Source of the DNA: Marivita sp. S6314
GTDB lineage: Bacteria > Pseudomonadota > Alphaproteobacteria > Rhodobacterales > Rhodobacteraceae
Direction: 5' to 3'
NCBI RefSeq assembly: GCF_023015985.1
Contig: NZ_JALKAO010000001.1
Coordinates: 248,001 to 312,000 of the forward strand
DNA: 64,000 bases
The position numbers and the translations under genes were made by a program. A model generated the notes under the pieces. That model had not been told where the DNA came from. It did no database searches and was given only the letters and a program-made list of their open reading frames with translations. Positions 9,129 through 21,862 of this stretch are shown here, piece by piece (the first letter of the stretch is position 1; each line of letters opens with the position of its first letter).

Positions 9129-9138
9129 TCGGATTAAC
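9124..9138. promoter_or_regulatory. Perfect inverted repeat before ppk2
   Basis: GTTAATC-G-GATTAAC overlaps the hydrolase stop codon and lies 44 bases before the ppk2 start. Arms are perfect over 7 bases. It could be an operator for ppk2 and the TetR regulator. Confidence 0.3.
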
Positions 9139-9181
9139 ATCCCATATTCAAGTGTAAGAGCAGTTACCAAGAGGCCGGAAT

Positions 9182-10051
9182 ATGGACCTTCCCTTTGATG
9201 GTGCGATCAGCGCTTTCTTCAATAATGACGCGCCCGATGATGTGCGTAACGCGATCAAACGCGCCGAAAAGGGCGAGGTCATCAACCCGGCCTATCCCTA
9301 TTCGGATCGCATGCCGCGCAAGGCGTATGAGAAGGATCTGCATGCGCTGCAGATCGAACTGGTCAAGATGAAAACCTGGGCACGCGAAAGCGGCGCCCGG
9401 ATCGCCATTGTGTTCGAAGGCCGGGATGCGGCGGGAAAAGGCGGCACGATCAAACGCTTCCGCGAAAACCTTAACCCACGTGGGGCCAAGGTGGTGGCCC
9501 TCTCCAAACCAACGGAAACAGAAGCGTCGCAATGGTATTTTCAGCGCTATATTGACCATCTGCCCGCCGCCGGGGAAATCACGTTTTTTGACCGCAGTTG
9601 GTACAACCGGGGCGTGGTTGAACATGTCTTTGACTTCTGCACACCAGAGCAGCGCGCGCATTTCTTTCATCAGGTGCCGGATTTCGAAAAGATGCTGGTG
9701 GATGACGGCATTCACCTGTTCAAGATCTGGCTGAACGTTGGACGCGCCGAACAGCTGCGTCGTTTCCTATCACGTGAACGTGATCTGCTAAAGCAATGGA
9801 AACTCTCGTGGATTGACGTTGAAGGCCTTAAACGCTGGGACGCCTATTCCGAGGCGATTCAGGAAACCTTTGCCAAGTCGCACACCGATCACGCGCCCTG
9901 GACCATCGTGCGGTCGGACGACAAGCGCCGCGCCCGGATCAACGCCATACGCAGTGTTCTGACCGGGCTCGACTACAGCCGCAAAGACGCCAAGGCGCTT
10001 GGCCAGGTGGACCCGAACGTGTGCGGCGGGCCGGATATCTGGGATGCCTAA
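9182..10051 (+). CDS. ppk2: Polyphosphate kinase 2
   Basis: 289 aa, a single-domain PPK2. These cytosolic enzymes move phosphate between polyphosphate and nucleoside di- or monophosphates. Walker A is GRDAAGKGG at 80-88; a Walker B-like [15 protein letters not shown] segment follows near 137-151, and the lid region holds the Arg-rich RRFLSRERD. The family splits into classes acting on NDPs or NMPs, and sequence reading alone does not settle which. The following TetR-type regulator starts within its last codons (8-base overlap). Confidence 0.95.
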   Translation: MDLPFDGAISAFFNNDAPDDVRNAIKRAEKGEVINPAYPYSDRMPRKAYEKDLHALQIELVKMKTWARESGARIAIVFEGRDAAGKGGTIKRFRENLNPRGAKVVALSKPTETEASQWYFQRYIDHLPAAGEITFFDRSWYNRGVVEHVFDFCTPEQRAHFFHQVPDFEKMLVDDGIHLFKIWLNVGRAEQLRRFLSRERDLLKQWKLSWIDVEGLKRWDAYSEAIQETFAKSHTDHAPWTIVRSDDKRRARINAIRSVLTGLDYSRKDAKALGQVDPNVCGGPDIWDA

Positions 10052-10661
10052 ACGCGGGTACCATCACGGCAATCTGCGACAGGCGCTGATCGACGCGGCG
10101 CTTGAGCTGATCACCGAAAAAGGCCCGACGGGCTTTACCCTGTCGGAGGCCGCCAAGAAAGCGGGTGTTACCCCCGCTGCGGTCTACCGGCATTTCGAGG
10201 GCCGCGAAGACCTGATCGCCGAAGCCGCCCTTCAGGGGTACGAGATTTTTGCCGATGTCATGCAGTTTGCCTATGACAGCGGTCAACCCTCCGCCCTGGC
10301 TGCGTTCGAGGCCACGGGGCGCGCCTATCTGGCCTTTGCGCGCAAGTATCCCGGTCACTACATCGCGATGTTTGAAAGCGGGATTTCGGTCAACCGCACA
10401 CCGGAACTGGCCGCCGTGTCCACCCGCGCGCGCGGGGTGCTGGAAAAAGCGGCGGTGGACCTGTCGCAGCATATCCCGCCCGACAAACGCCCTCCGGCGT
10501 CGATGTTTTCGGCCCATATCTGGGCAATGAGCCACGGCGTTGTCGAATTGTTTGCGCGCAATTCCCCCGGCACCACGTCTCCGTTTCCGCCGGAAGACCT
10601 GCTTGAGACCGGGATCGGCGTTTATCTGCGCGGTCTTGGGCTGGTTCCGCCGGATCAGTGA
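10044..10661 (+). CDS. TetR/AcrR-family regulator
   Basis: 205 aa. ATG 10044 overlaps the end of ppk2. The N-terminal helix-turn-helix is clear: the [16 protein letters not shown] segment, then [20 protein letters not shown]. The C-terminal part ([14 protein letters not shown]-type, here [16 protein letters not shown]) is the WHG ligand domain of this subgroup. It is most likely a ligand-released repressor. Overlap with ppk2 suggests it controls its own operon or genes nearby; the palindrome at 9124-9138 is one candidate site. Confidence 0.88.
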   Translation: MPKRGYHHGNLRQALIDAALELITEKGPTGFTLSEAAKKAGVTPAAVYRHFEGREDLIAEAALQGYEIFADVMQFAYDSGQPSALAAFEATGRAYLAFARKYPGHYIAMFESGISVNRTPELAAVSTRARGVLEKAAVDLSQHIPPDKRPPASMFSAHIWAMSHGVVELFARNSPGTTSPFPPEDLLETGIGVYLRGLGLVPPDQ

Positions 10662-10697
10662 CGTGACAAACCGATGGCGCGGCATTACATGCGCGGC

Positions 10698-12062
10698 ATG
10701 ACACATGAACTTCACATCATTGGCGGCGGCATGGCCGGGTCCGAAGCGGCCTGGCAGGCGGCCCATCGCGACATCAAGGTGGTCATCCACGAGATGCGCC
10801 CCAAGGTCGAAACCTTTGCCCACAAGACCGGCGATCTGGGAGAGATGGTCTGTTCCAATTCGTTCCGGTCGGACGATGACGAACAAAACGCCGTGGGCTT
10901 GCTGCACTGGGAAATGCGTCAGGCCGGAGGCGTGATCATCGACACCGCGCACCAACACCGCCTGCCCGCTGGCGGCGCGTTGGCCGTGGACCGCGATGCC
11001 TTCAGCGCCGAGATCACCCGGCGGCTGCACGCGCATCCGAACGTGTCGGTCAGCCATGAAGAGATCACCGATCTGCCCGATGAGGGCCATTGGATCATCG
11101 CCACCGGGCCACTGACCAGCGCTGCTTTGGGCGATGCGATCCAAAAGGAAACCGGCACTGACCGGCTGGCCTTTTTCGACGCGATTGCGCCTATCGTCTA
11201 TGCGGACAGCATTGATATGTCGAAAGCCTGGCTGCAATCGCGCTATGACAAGGGCGACACCGAGGAAGAACAGCGCGCCTATATCAACTGCCCGATGGAC
11301 AAGGCGCAGTACGAGGCGTTTATCGACGCGCTGCTGGCCGCCGACAAAACCGAATTCCACGAAGGCGAAACCGCAGGCTATTTCGACGGCTGCCTGCCGA
11401 TCGAGGTGATGTCAGAGCGCGGGCGCGAGACATTGCGGCACGGTCCGATGAAGCCCGTGGGCCTGACCAATCCGCACCAGCCGGATGTCAAACCCTGGGC
11501 CGTGGTGCAGCTGCGCCGCGACAATGCTTTGGGCACGCTTTATAATATTGTCGGGTTCCAGACAAAGATGAAGTACGGCGCGCAAGCCACTGTTTTCAAG
11601 ATGATCCCGGGTTTGGAAAACGCAAGTTTTGCGCGTCTTGGCGGCATCCACCGCAACACGTTTCTGAACAGTCCAACGCTTCTGGATCACCAGATGCGGC
11701 TTAAATCGCGGCCGAATATCCGCTTTGCCGGTCAGGTGACGGGTGTGGAAGGTTACGTCGAATCCGCCGCGATGGGATTGTTGGCCGGGCGCATGGCGGC
11801 GGCTGAAATCAGCGGGGTCACTTTGCCGACCGTGCCGCAAGACAGCGCCCATGGCGCGTTGATCCACCACATCACGGGCGGGGCCGAGGCCAAGACCTTT
11901 CAGCCGATGAACGTCAATTTCGGCCTCTTCCGACCGGTCGAGGGCCTGAAAGGTGGACGGCGCGGCCGCAAGGATCGGTACAAAGCCTATACCGACCGCG
12001 CCAAGGCCGCGTGGTCGGCCTGGCTGGACGCACAATCGCTGGACGCCCCTGCCGCAGAATGA
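10698..12062 (+). CDS. trmFO: TrmFO, folate/FAD-dependent tRNA U54 methyltransferase
   Basis: 454 aa. It forms m5U54 in the T-loop of tRNA using methylene-THF and FADH2. The N-terminal FAD-binding [13 protein letters not shown] motif is at once followed by family signatures ([25 protein letters not shown]). The catalytic Cys region [14 protein letters not shown] and the C-terminal [12 protein letters not shown] are present. I placed the start at ATG 10698, matching the family N-terminus; in-frame ATGs at 10674 and 10689 are alternatives and no clear ribosome site decides. Downstream genes follow closely and act partly on tRNA (gluQ). Confidence 0.94.
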   Translation: MTHELHIIGGGMAGSEAAWQAAHRDIKVVIHEMRPKVETFAHKTGDLGEMVCSNSFRSDDDEQNAVGLLHWEMRQAGGVIIDTAHQHRLPAGGALAVDRDAFSAEITRRLHAHPNVSVSHEEITDLPDEGHWIIATGPLTSAALGDAIQKETGTDRLAFFDAIAPIVYADSIDMSKAWLQSRYDKGDTEEEQRAYINCPMDKAQYEAFIDALLAADKTEFHEGETAGYFDGCLPIEVMSERGRETLRHGPMKPVGLTNPHQPDVKPWAVVQLRRDNALGTLYNIVGFQTKMKYGAQATVFKMIPGLENASFARLGGIHRNTFLNSPTLLDHQMRLKSRPNIRFAGQVTGVEGYVESAAMGLLAGRMAAAEISGVTLPTVPQDSAHGALIHHITGGAEAKTFQPMNVNFGLFRPVEGLKGGRRGRKDRYKAYTDRAKAAWSAWLDAQSLDAPAAE

Positions 12063-12075
12063 CTATGATTTGCCT

Positions 12076-12687
12076 ATGAGCGGATCATTTCTCGACAAGG
12101 TGTATGACGTCAAAGGCGCAGAGGCGACGCGCGCGCTGTATGACGATTGGTCGGACAGCTATGAGGCCGAGGTGGCCGAAAGCGGCTATGCCACACCGGG
12201 CCGCGCGGCGCAGGCGCTGGCGGCGGTGATGCCGGACAAATCCGCACCGGTGCTGGATTTCGGATGTGGCACCGGATTGTTTGGTCAGGCGCTGCGGCGG
12301 GCCGGGTTCACGCAGATCGACGGGGTCGATTTGTCAGCCGAGATGCTTGAACACGCCCGGGCCAAGGACGTCTACACAACGCTTGCACAGATCGCGGCCG
12401 ACGCTCCGGTTCATAACGGCGGGGACTATGCCGCGATTGCCGCCGTGGGTGTGATCGGTGCCGGGGCTGCGCCGCTCTCCGTTTTGGACACGCTGTTCGA
12501 CGCGCTGGCCCCGAACGCGTTGATCTGTTTTTCGTTCAACGACCACACGTTGGAAGACCCCGCCTTCGAGGCGCGGGTGCAGGCGCTTGTGTCCGACGGC
12601 CGGGCGCTGCAGATCCGTCGCGACTACGGCGATCACTTCCCAAAGCTTAAATTGAACTCTGTCATCTATATCCTTCAGAAAACGTGA
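12076..12687 (+). CDS. Class I SAM-dependent methyltransferase
   Basis: 203 aa. Motif I is LDFGCGTGLFGQAL near residue 58, followed by GVDLSAEML. The N-terminus (VYDVKGAEATRALYDDWSDSYEAEV) matches a group of small methyltransferases often annotated UbiE-like or as tetratricopeptide-linked methyltransferases. The substrate is unknown. The start at 12076 lies 13 bases after trmFO, and its stop overlaps the gluQ start by four bases, so trmFO, this gene and gluQ form one operon. Confidence 0.82.
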   Translation: MSGSFLDKVYDVKGAEATRALYDDWSDSYEAEVAESGYATPGRAAQALAAVMPDKSAPVLDFGCGTGLFGQALRRAGFTQIDGVDLSAEMLEHARAKDVYTTLAQIAADAPVHNGGDYAAIAAVGVIGAGAAPLSVLDTLFDALAPNALICFSFNDHTLEDPAFEARVQALVSDGRALQIRRDYGDHFPKLKLNSVIYILQKT

Positions 12688-13529
12688 CTTTTACCACGCG
12701 CTTTGCACCAAGCCCAACCGGGCCGCTGCATCTTGGCCACGCGTATTCGGCGCTTCTGGCCTTTGATCTGGCACAGAAGGCTGGTGGGCGGTTCCTGTTG
12801 CGCATAGAAGACACCGACACGGCGCGCAGCACTCCTGCGTTCGAGCAGCAGATCTATGACGATTTGCAATGGCTGGGCCTGTCCTGGGAAGAGCCGGTGC
12901 TGCGCCAGTCGCAGAATGCCAATGCCTATGACGCCGCGTTGGCCCGGCTGGCGCAGATGGGGCTGGTGTTCCCCTGCGCCTGCACGCGCGGGGATATCCG
13001 GCGCGCGGCCTCGGCGCCGCAGGAAGGCGCGCCGCTTCATGGGCCCGATGGGGTGATTTATCCCGGCACGTGCCGCCACCGGCGTTGGCAGGACCGGACC
13101 GAAACGGATGCGCTGCGGCTGGACATGGCGGCGGCGGTGACGCGGCTTGACCGGATGCCGGACTATGTTGAAACGGGCGTTGTGCCAACCCAACCGATCA
13201 CAGAGCACCACCTGCGCACCGAGATTGGCGACGTGGTGCTCGCGCGGCGGGACACCGGTATGGCGGCCTATCACCTGAGCGTTGTCGTGGATGACGCGGC
13301 CCAGGGCATCACGGATGTGGTTCGCGGCGCGGACCTTGCCCCGGCAACGCCCATCCACGTGGTTTTACAGGTTTTGCTGGGTTTGCCGACGCCGATCTAC
13401 CACCACCATCGCCTGATCCGCGACGACACTGGCAAACGCCTTGCCAAACGCGACGACGCACGGGCCATCGCCACCTACCGCGCCGAAGGGGCATCGCCAG
13501 ACGACATCCGCAGGCTTGTGGGGCTTTAG
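12684..13529 (+). CDS. gluQ: Glutamyl-Q tRNA(Asp) synthetase
   Basis: 281 aa. GluQRS is a shortened glutamyl-tRNA synthetase that attaches glutamate to queuosine-34 of tRNA(Asp). It has the class I HIGH signature as HLGH (TRFAPSPTGPLHLGH) and the KMSKS-like GKRLAKRD, and it lacks the anticodon-binding domain, as expected. A Cys-x-Cys (CACTRGD) and a later YPGTC provide zinc ligands. It begins with GTG in a GTGA overlap with the preceding methyltransferase. Confidence 0.93.
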   Translation: MTFTTRFAPSPTGPLHLGHAYSALLAFDLAQKAGGRFLLRIEDTDTARSTPAFEQQIYDDLQWLGLSWEEPVLRQSQNANAYDAALARLAQMGLVFPCACTRGDIRRAASAPQEGAPLHGPDGVIYPGTCRHRRWQDRTETDALRLDMAAAVTRLDRMPDYVETGVVPTQPITEHHLRTEIGDVVLARRDTGMAAYHLSVVVDDAAQGITDVVRGADLAPATPIHVVLQVLLGLPTPIYHHHRLIRDDTGKRLAKRDDARAIATYRAEGASPDDIRRLVGL

Positions 13530-13572
13530 ATTTTCTTGTTGCAAGAGGTATCCCGGAACAGTGCGCCAGACA

Positions 13573-13935
13573 TCACGCCTCCATCGGCGCCATGATCTCG
13601 ACTTCGGCCCCATCCTGCACTTCGGTGTAAAAACACGACCGCCGGTTTGTATGGCAGGCCGGACCGGTTTGCCGCACGGTGACCAGAAGGCAATCCCGGT
13701 CGCAATCCACGCGGAATGCAACCAGGTCCTGCGTGTGGCCTGACGTTTCGCCCTTGATCCAGAACGCCTGCCGCGACCGCGACCAGTAGGTCACACGCCC
13801 GGTCTCTAACGTGCGGGCCACGGCTTCGGCATTCATCCATGCCATCATCAGCACGTCCCCGGTCGCGGCGTCTTGTGCAATTGCCGGGATCAGACCCGCT
13901 TCGTTATAGACCAAAGTTGCAGGATCAAACGTCAT
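13573..13935 (-). CDS. hisI: Phosphoribosyl-AMP cyclohydrolase
   Basis: 120 aa, a stand-alone HisI as in most alphaproteobacteria. It opens the purine ring of PR-AMP in histidine synthesis. The metal-binding core is visible: RVDCDRDC and [11 protein letters not shown]. The N-terminal [10 protein letters not shown] and [15 protein letters not shown] signatures are typical. The start at 13935 fits the family; it is divergent from the IscU-like gene with 67 bases between them. It faces gluQ tail to tail, with 43 bases between. Confidence 0.95.
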   Translation of the reverse strand: MTFDPATLVYNEAGLIPAIAQDAATGDVLMMAWMNAEAVARTLETGRVTYWSRSRQAFWIKGETSGHTQDLVAFRVDCDRDCLLVTVRQTGPACHTNRRSCFYTEVQDGAEVEIMAPMEA

Positions 13936-14002
13936 TGGAAAAACCTTTTTGCATCCGCCGTTTGGTCCCCTATCTATGAGGGACGCAGCGAAAGGGAAAG
14001 CC

Positions 14003-14455
14003 ATGTCCGGCGACACCGATCTGATCAAACTCTACTCGGCCCGCATTCTTGAACTGGCCGCAGACATTCCGCACCACGCACGGCTGGATGCGCCTGCGAT
14101 GACGGTCAAGAAACGCTCGCCGCTGTGCGGGTCAACGGTGACGGTGGACCTGTCGCTGGACGACGGCGTGGTGAGCGGGTTTGGACAGGACGTCAAAGCC
14201 TGTGCCTTGGGTCAGGCGGCCGCGTCTGTTGTCGGTAGGGCCATTCTGGGATGCACACCCGACCAGATCACGCAGGCGCGCGACGAATTGCGCGCGATGC
14301 TGAAAGAAGACGGCCCTGCCCCGCAGGCCCCGTTTGACGGGCTTGAGGTGCTGCGCCCGGCGGTGTCGTACAAGAACCGCCACGCATCAATCCTGTTGAC
14401 GCTGGATGCGGCGTCCGAAGCGGTTGCCCAATTGGCCGAAACGCAAAGCGCGTAA
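14003..14455 (+). CDS. IscU/NifU-like iron-sulfur scaffold protein
   Basis: 150 aa. AAGGGAAA precedes ATG 14003. The IscU-type pattern is present with two of the three ligand cysteines: [10 protein letters not shown] and [14 protein letters not shown]. Where IscU has HCS near its C-terminus this protein has NRHASILL, so the third Cys is Ala. Proteins of this shape are common in Rhodobacterales and are annotated as Fe-S assembly scaffolds. A scaffold with two cysteines could bind a cluster with another ligand or do another job. No other isc/suf genes are near; the divergent neighbour is hisI. Confidence 0.8.
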   Translation: MSGDTDLIKLYSARILELAADIPHHARLDAPAMTVKKRSPLCGSTVTVDLSLDDGVVSGFGQDVKACALGQAAASVVGRAILGCTPDQITQARDELRAMLKEDGPAPQAPFDGLEVLRPAVSYKNRHASILLTLDAASEAVAQLAETQSA

Positions 14456-14491
14456 CGGCACCCCCACATTTTTTATCAAACGATAAAAAAA

Positions 14492-14522
14492 CCGCCGCAC
14501 TTTGAAAAATCAAAGGCGGCGG
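14492..14522 (-). terminator. Terminator of the 44-aa peptide gene
   Basis: Read on the minus strand, a GC-rich stem (CCGCCGC and CTTTGA arms with a one-base bulge) is followed by seven Ts (14491-14485). It ends transcription coming from the small gene at 14789-14655 and possibly from recG. Confidence 0.85.
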
Positions 14523-14654
14523 GAAAGTCGCGTGTTCGTTGGGGCCGTCAAAGCGTGTGAAGGCAAGCAACCTTCATTGGGACAGGTGCATCAGAGTTGG
14601 GACAGAGATGCGATCGCTTTTGGGCAGGAACCACGCAGGCAGAAAAATAACAGA

Positions 14655-14789
14655 TCAGACCAGAACAGGCAGATGCAGCGCTGCGAACAGCATGACGATC
14701 AGTGACATCGCGCCAAGCGCATCCGAAACAAGCGCAGTGTTGGTCTGGGCTTTGGCTGCGTGAAACGATGTTTTGATCCGCTGCATCAT
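14655..14789 (-). CDS. 44-aa single-pass membrane peptide, probably LexA-controlled
   Basis: Strong AAGGAGG before a double ATG (14789 and 14786). The peptide starts MMQRIKTSFHAAKAQTNTAL, a basic amphipathic stretch, then has one hydrophobic helix (LGAMSLIVMLFAALHLPVLV) to its end. It has its own terminator (14492-14522) and a LexA-type box 54 bases upstream (14843-14857), so it is a complete transcription unit. SOS-induced one-helix peptides known elsewhere include SidA of Caulobacter (division inhibitor) and TisB of E. coli (membrane toxin); this one is a candidate functional analogue by size, topology and control, not by recognised homology. It lies directly downstream of recG. Confidence 0.75.
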   Translation of the reverse strand: MMQRIKTSFHAAKAQTNTALVSDALGAMSLIVMLFAALHLPVLV

Positions 14790-14842
14790 TGTGATGTCCT
14801 CCTTGTTGCTTCTTTGTTCTCATATTGAGCGGATCAAGTAAA

Positions 14843-14857
14843 GAACTTTTTGAGAAC
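14843..14857 (-). promoter_or_regulatory. LexA (SOS) box, alphaproteobacterial type
   Basis: On the minus strand the sequence is GTTC-TCAAAAA-GTTC, matching the GTTC-N7-GTTC direct repeat bound by LexA in alphaproteobacteria. A further GTTC half-site lies at 14867-14864, six bases from the middle one. It is placed at the promoter of the 44-aa peptide gene, just after the end of recG. Confidence 0.72.
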
Positions 14858-14875
14858 ATTTGAGAACAAAAGCGG

Positions 14876-19365
<4,490 letters not shown>

Positions 19366-20076
19366 TCACGCACTGATGGCGATTTTCGCCGGATCGACCG
19401 TTTCGGGATCGCGCAGCACGTATCCCCGCCCCCAGACGGTTTCGATATTGCTGCCGTTGCCAGTGGCTTCGGCCAGTTTCTTGCGCAATTTGCAGATGAA
19501 CACGTCAATGATCTTGAGTTCCGGTTCATCCATCCCGCCATAAAGATGGTTGAGGAACATTTCCTTGGTCAGGGTTGTGCCCTTGCGCAGGCTGAGCAGT
19601 TCCAGCATCTGGTATTCCTTACCGGTCAGGTGCACGGGATTGCCGTCAACCTGCACCGTCTTGGCATCCAGATTCACCTCGACCTTGCCGGTGCGGATGA
19701 TGGATTGCGAATGCCCCTTGGACCGCCGGATAATCGCGTGGATGCGGGCGACCAGTTCTTCGCGGTGGAACGGTTTGGTCAGGTAATCATCGGCGCCAAA
19801 GCCGAACCCCTTGATCTTGTCTTCGCTGGCATCATTGCCCGAAAGGATGAGGATCGGCGTTTCGATCCGCGCGAGGCGCAATTGGCGCAGGACGTCAAAT
19901 CCGTTCATATCCGGCAGGTTGAGATCCAGAAGGATCAAATCGTAATCATAAAGCTTGGCCAAATCGATGCCTTCTTCCCCGAGATCGGTGGAATAGACGT
20001 TCAGATTGGCGTTGCCCAACATCAGTTCGATGCTTTTTGAAGTTGTCGGGTCGTCTTCGACCAAGAGCACGCGCAT
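19366..20076 (-). CDS. ctrA: Cell-cycle response regulator CtrA
   Basis: 236 aa. OmpR-type regulator with receiver Asp51 in [13 protein letters not shown] and a winged-helix DNA-binding domain whose recognition part reads [14 protein letters not shown]. The sequence is very close to CtrA proteins, which in Caulobacter control the cell cycle and in Rhodobacterales mainly motility, gene-transfer agents and density-dependent traits. A CtrA-type site (20130-20144) lies before the gene, pointing to autoregulation. The neighbouring SciP gene on the same strand encodes a known CtrA partner. Confidence 0.96.
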   Translation of the reverse strand: MRVLLVEDDPTTSKSIELMLGNANLNVYSTDLGEEGIDLAKLYDYDLILLDLNLPDMNGFDVLRQLRLARIETPILILSGNDASEDKIKGFGFGADDYLTKPFHREELVARIHAIIRRSKGHSQSIIRTGKVEVNLDAKTVQVDGNPVHLTGKEYQMLELLSLRKGTTLTKEMFLNHLYGGMDEPELKIIDVFICKLRKKLAEATGNGSNIETVWGRGYVLRDPETVDPAKIAISA

Positions 20077-20129
20077 CAGGTTTCTCCGCTATGTCAGCGT
20101 CCGGCAAATGGGACACTGATCAGAAAAGG

Positions 20130-20144
20130 TTAACCTGACGTTAG
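20130..20144 (-). promoter_or_regulatory. CtrA-type binding site upstream of ctrA
   Basis: On the plus strand the site is TTAA-CCTGACG-TTAG, one base from the CtrA consensus TTAA-N7-TTAA. It is 54-68 bases before the ctrA start codon. Confidence 0.55.
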
Positions 20145-20181
20145 CGCCACAAAACCAAAATTACAACCTTAGATTGTTTTT

Positions 20182-20454
20182 CTATCGGAAGCGCTGTACT
20201 GCGGTTGCTTTCAGGGCATCTTTGCCGTGCCGTTCGGAGGCCGAAATCCATCCCTCCAGCTCCTCCTCGCTCAGTTCATAGCGCGCCAGGGCTTCTTTTT
20301 TCGAAATCAGGTTATGAACAACCGCGTCCACGACAATCGCCTTGCGGGACGCCACCCAGCGATAAGTGTTGGGGGGTGGCAAATCCGCATGCGTCAGGAT
20401 GGACCCATCCGCCAATGTGACCGTGCGCGGCCCGTTTGACCGTTTGAGATACAT
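20182..20454 (-). CDS. sciP: SciP, CtrA inhibitor (DUF1153)
   Basis: 90 aa. The conserved core LPPPNTYRWVASRKAIVVDAV and the helix-turn-helix-like SKKEALARYELSEEELEGWISA match DUF1153, the family of Caulobacter SciP, which binds CtrA and blocks its activation of target promoters. It lies 105 bases upstream of ctrA on the same strand, a placement seen in other Rhodobacterales. The mnmA gene is divergent. Confidence 0.9.
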   Translation of the reverse strand: MYLKRSNGPRTVTLADGSILTHADLPPPNTYRWVASRKAIVVDAVVHNLISKKEALARYELSEEELEGWISASERHGKDALKATAVQRFR

Positions 20455-20593
20455 AAATCGACCTTTCCCTAGCCCCTTTCCTCATTGATCGGCAGATTTG
20501 CCCCATCAGCCTTAATGCCACGTGAAGCCAAGGGTTGAGAGTATGTCGGATTTACCTATATTTTGCGCAAACACCCTTCCCGCGGAGATTGTC

Positions 20594-21745
20594 ATGGCCC
20601 TTGATGCGCCAAAGCTAAACTCGCTTGGCTTTGCCAAGCCCCCGTCCGAGACCCGTGTCGTGGTCGCGATGTCCGGTGGCGTGGACAGTTCGGTTGTGGC
20701 CGCGCAACTGGCCGAAGAAGGCTATGACGTGGTTGGCGTCACGCTCCAGCTTTATGATCATGGTGCGGCGCTGGCCAAGAAAGGCGCGTGTTGTGCCGGG
20801 ATCGACATCCATGATGCGCGGCGTGTGGCCGAGGATATGGGGTTTCCGCATTACGTGCTGGATTACGAGAACATCTTCAAGGATGCGGTGATCGACGAAT
20901 TTGCCGACAGCTATCTGGCGGGGGCAACCCCTGTGCCTTGTATCCGCTGCAATGAGCGGGTGAAGTTCAAGGACCTGCTGGAGACAGCGAAAGACCTTGA
21001 GGCCGACTGCATGGCCACGGGCCACTATATCCAGCGCAAGATGGGTCCGGCCGGTCCCGAATTGCACAGCGCCGAAGATGCGAACCGCGATCAAAGCTAT
21101 TTCCTGTTTTCGACAACCCCGGAACAGCTTGACTATCTGCGGTTTCCCTTGGGCCACCTGCCGTCCAAGGACGCGACCCGGGAACTGGCGGCGCGGTATA
21201 ACCTGCAGGTTGCCGACAAACCGGACAGCCAGGACATCTGTTTTGTGCCGAACGGCAATTACGCAAGCGTCATCGAAAAGCTGCGCCCCGGTGCGGCGGA
21301 ACCGGGTGAGATCGTTCACGCGGACGGTCGGGTGCTGGGCACACATGACGGTGTTATCCACTACACGATTGGTCAGCGGCGCGGTTTGGGAATCGGTGGA
21401 CTGAGCGAGCCGCTTTATGTTGTGAAGCTGGATGTGGACGCCAAACAGGTCATCGTCGGCCCTAAAGAGATGCTGTCGACCCGCATCATTCCGGTGCGCG
21501 AGATCAACTGGCTGGGTGATGATCCGTTCACAAGCCGGGACGAATGGCATGTCGCGGTGAAGGTGCGGTCCACCCGTCCCCCGCGCGAGGCGATCATCCG
21601 CCCGATTTCGGACACCGAAGCGCATGTCGAATTGCTGACACCCGAAGAAGGCGTGAGCCCGGGACAGGCCTGCGTGTTCTATGACACCGACAGCACCCGC
21701 ATTCTGGGCGGTGGCTGGATCTGGCGAGGACATGCCTCGGGCTGA
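20594..21745 (+). CDS. mnmA: tRNA 2-thiouridylase MnmA
   Basis: 383 aa from ATG 20594, preceded by CGGAG. Upstream in-frame starts at 20522 and 20543 would add residues that do not resemble the family. MnmA thiolates U34 of tRNA(Lys, Glu, Gln). The PP-loop is [12 protein letters not shown]; the catalytic cysteines are in [12 protein letters not shown] and the persulfide-forming one in DSQDICFVP. The C-terminal RNA-binding beta-barrel ([12 protein letters not shown] onward) is complete. Divergent from sciP. Confidence 0.95.
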   Translation: MALDAPKLNSLGFAKPPSETRVVVAMSGGVDSSVVAAQLAEEGYDVVGVTLQLYDHGAALAKKGACCAGIDIHDARRVAEDMGFPHYVLDYENIFKDAVIDEFADSYLAGATPVPCIRCNERVKFKDLLETAKDLEADCMATGHYIQRKMGPAGPELHSAEDANRDQSYFLFSTTPEQLDYLRFPLGHLPSKDATRELAARYNLQVADKPDSQDICFVPNGNYASVIEKLRPGAAEPGEIVHADGRVLGTHDGVIHYTIGQRRGLGIGGLSEPLYVVKLDVDAKQVIVGPKEMLSTRIIPVREINWLGDDPFTSRDEWHVAVKVRSTRPPREAIIRPISDTEAHVELLTPEEGVSPGQACVFYDTDSTRILGGGWIWRGHASG

Positions 21746-21772
21746 CTCGGTTTGCACCGTCACATCCGCGCG

Positions 21773-21785
21773 CCGTATTATACGG
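21773..21785. promoter_or_regulatory. Perfect 13-base palindrome upstream of the glycosyltransferase
   Basis: CCGTAT-T-ATACGG, 78 bases before ATG 21863 and 28 bases after the mnmA stop. It could be an operator for the glycosyltransferase; no T-run follows, so it is not a terminator. Confidence 0.25.
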
Positions 21786-21862
21786 GCACATCTTTCGGTT
21801 GTTCTTGATCTGTGGCCGGTTCAGACTGGTCTTGCGATGCTTGAAAAGGATCTGCGCGGGTT

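Noticed and set aside
14548-14859. Overlapping 103-codon minus-strand frame over the 44-aa peptide gene
   Set aside because: It lies in another frame, has no ribosome site at its start, and its start lies inside the LexA region; the 44-aa frame has the strong signals.
14858-14867. Third GTTC half-site as a second LexA box
   Set aside because: Its spacing to the next half-site is six, not seven, so only the 14843-14857 pair fits the consensus.
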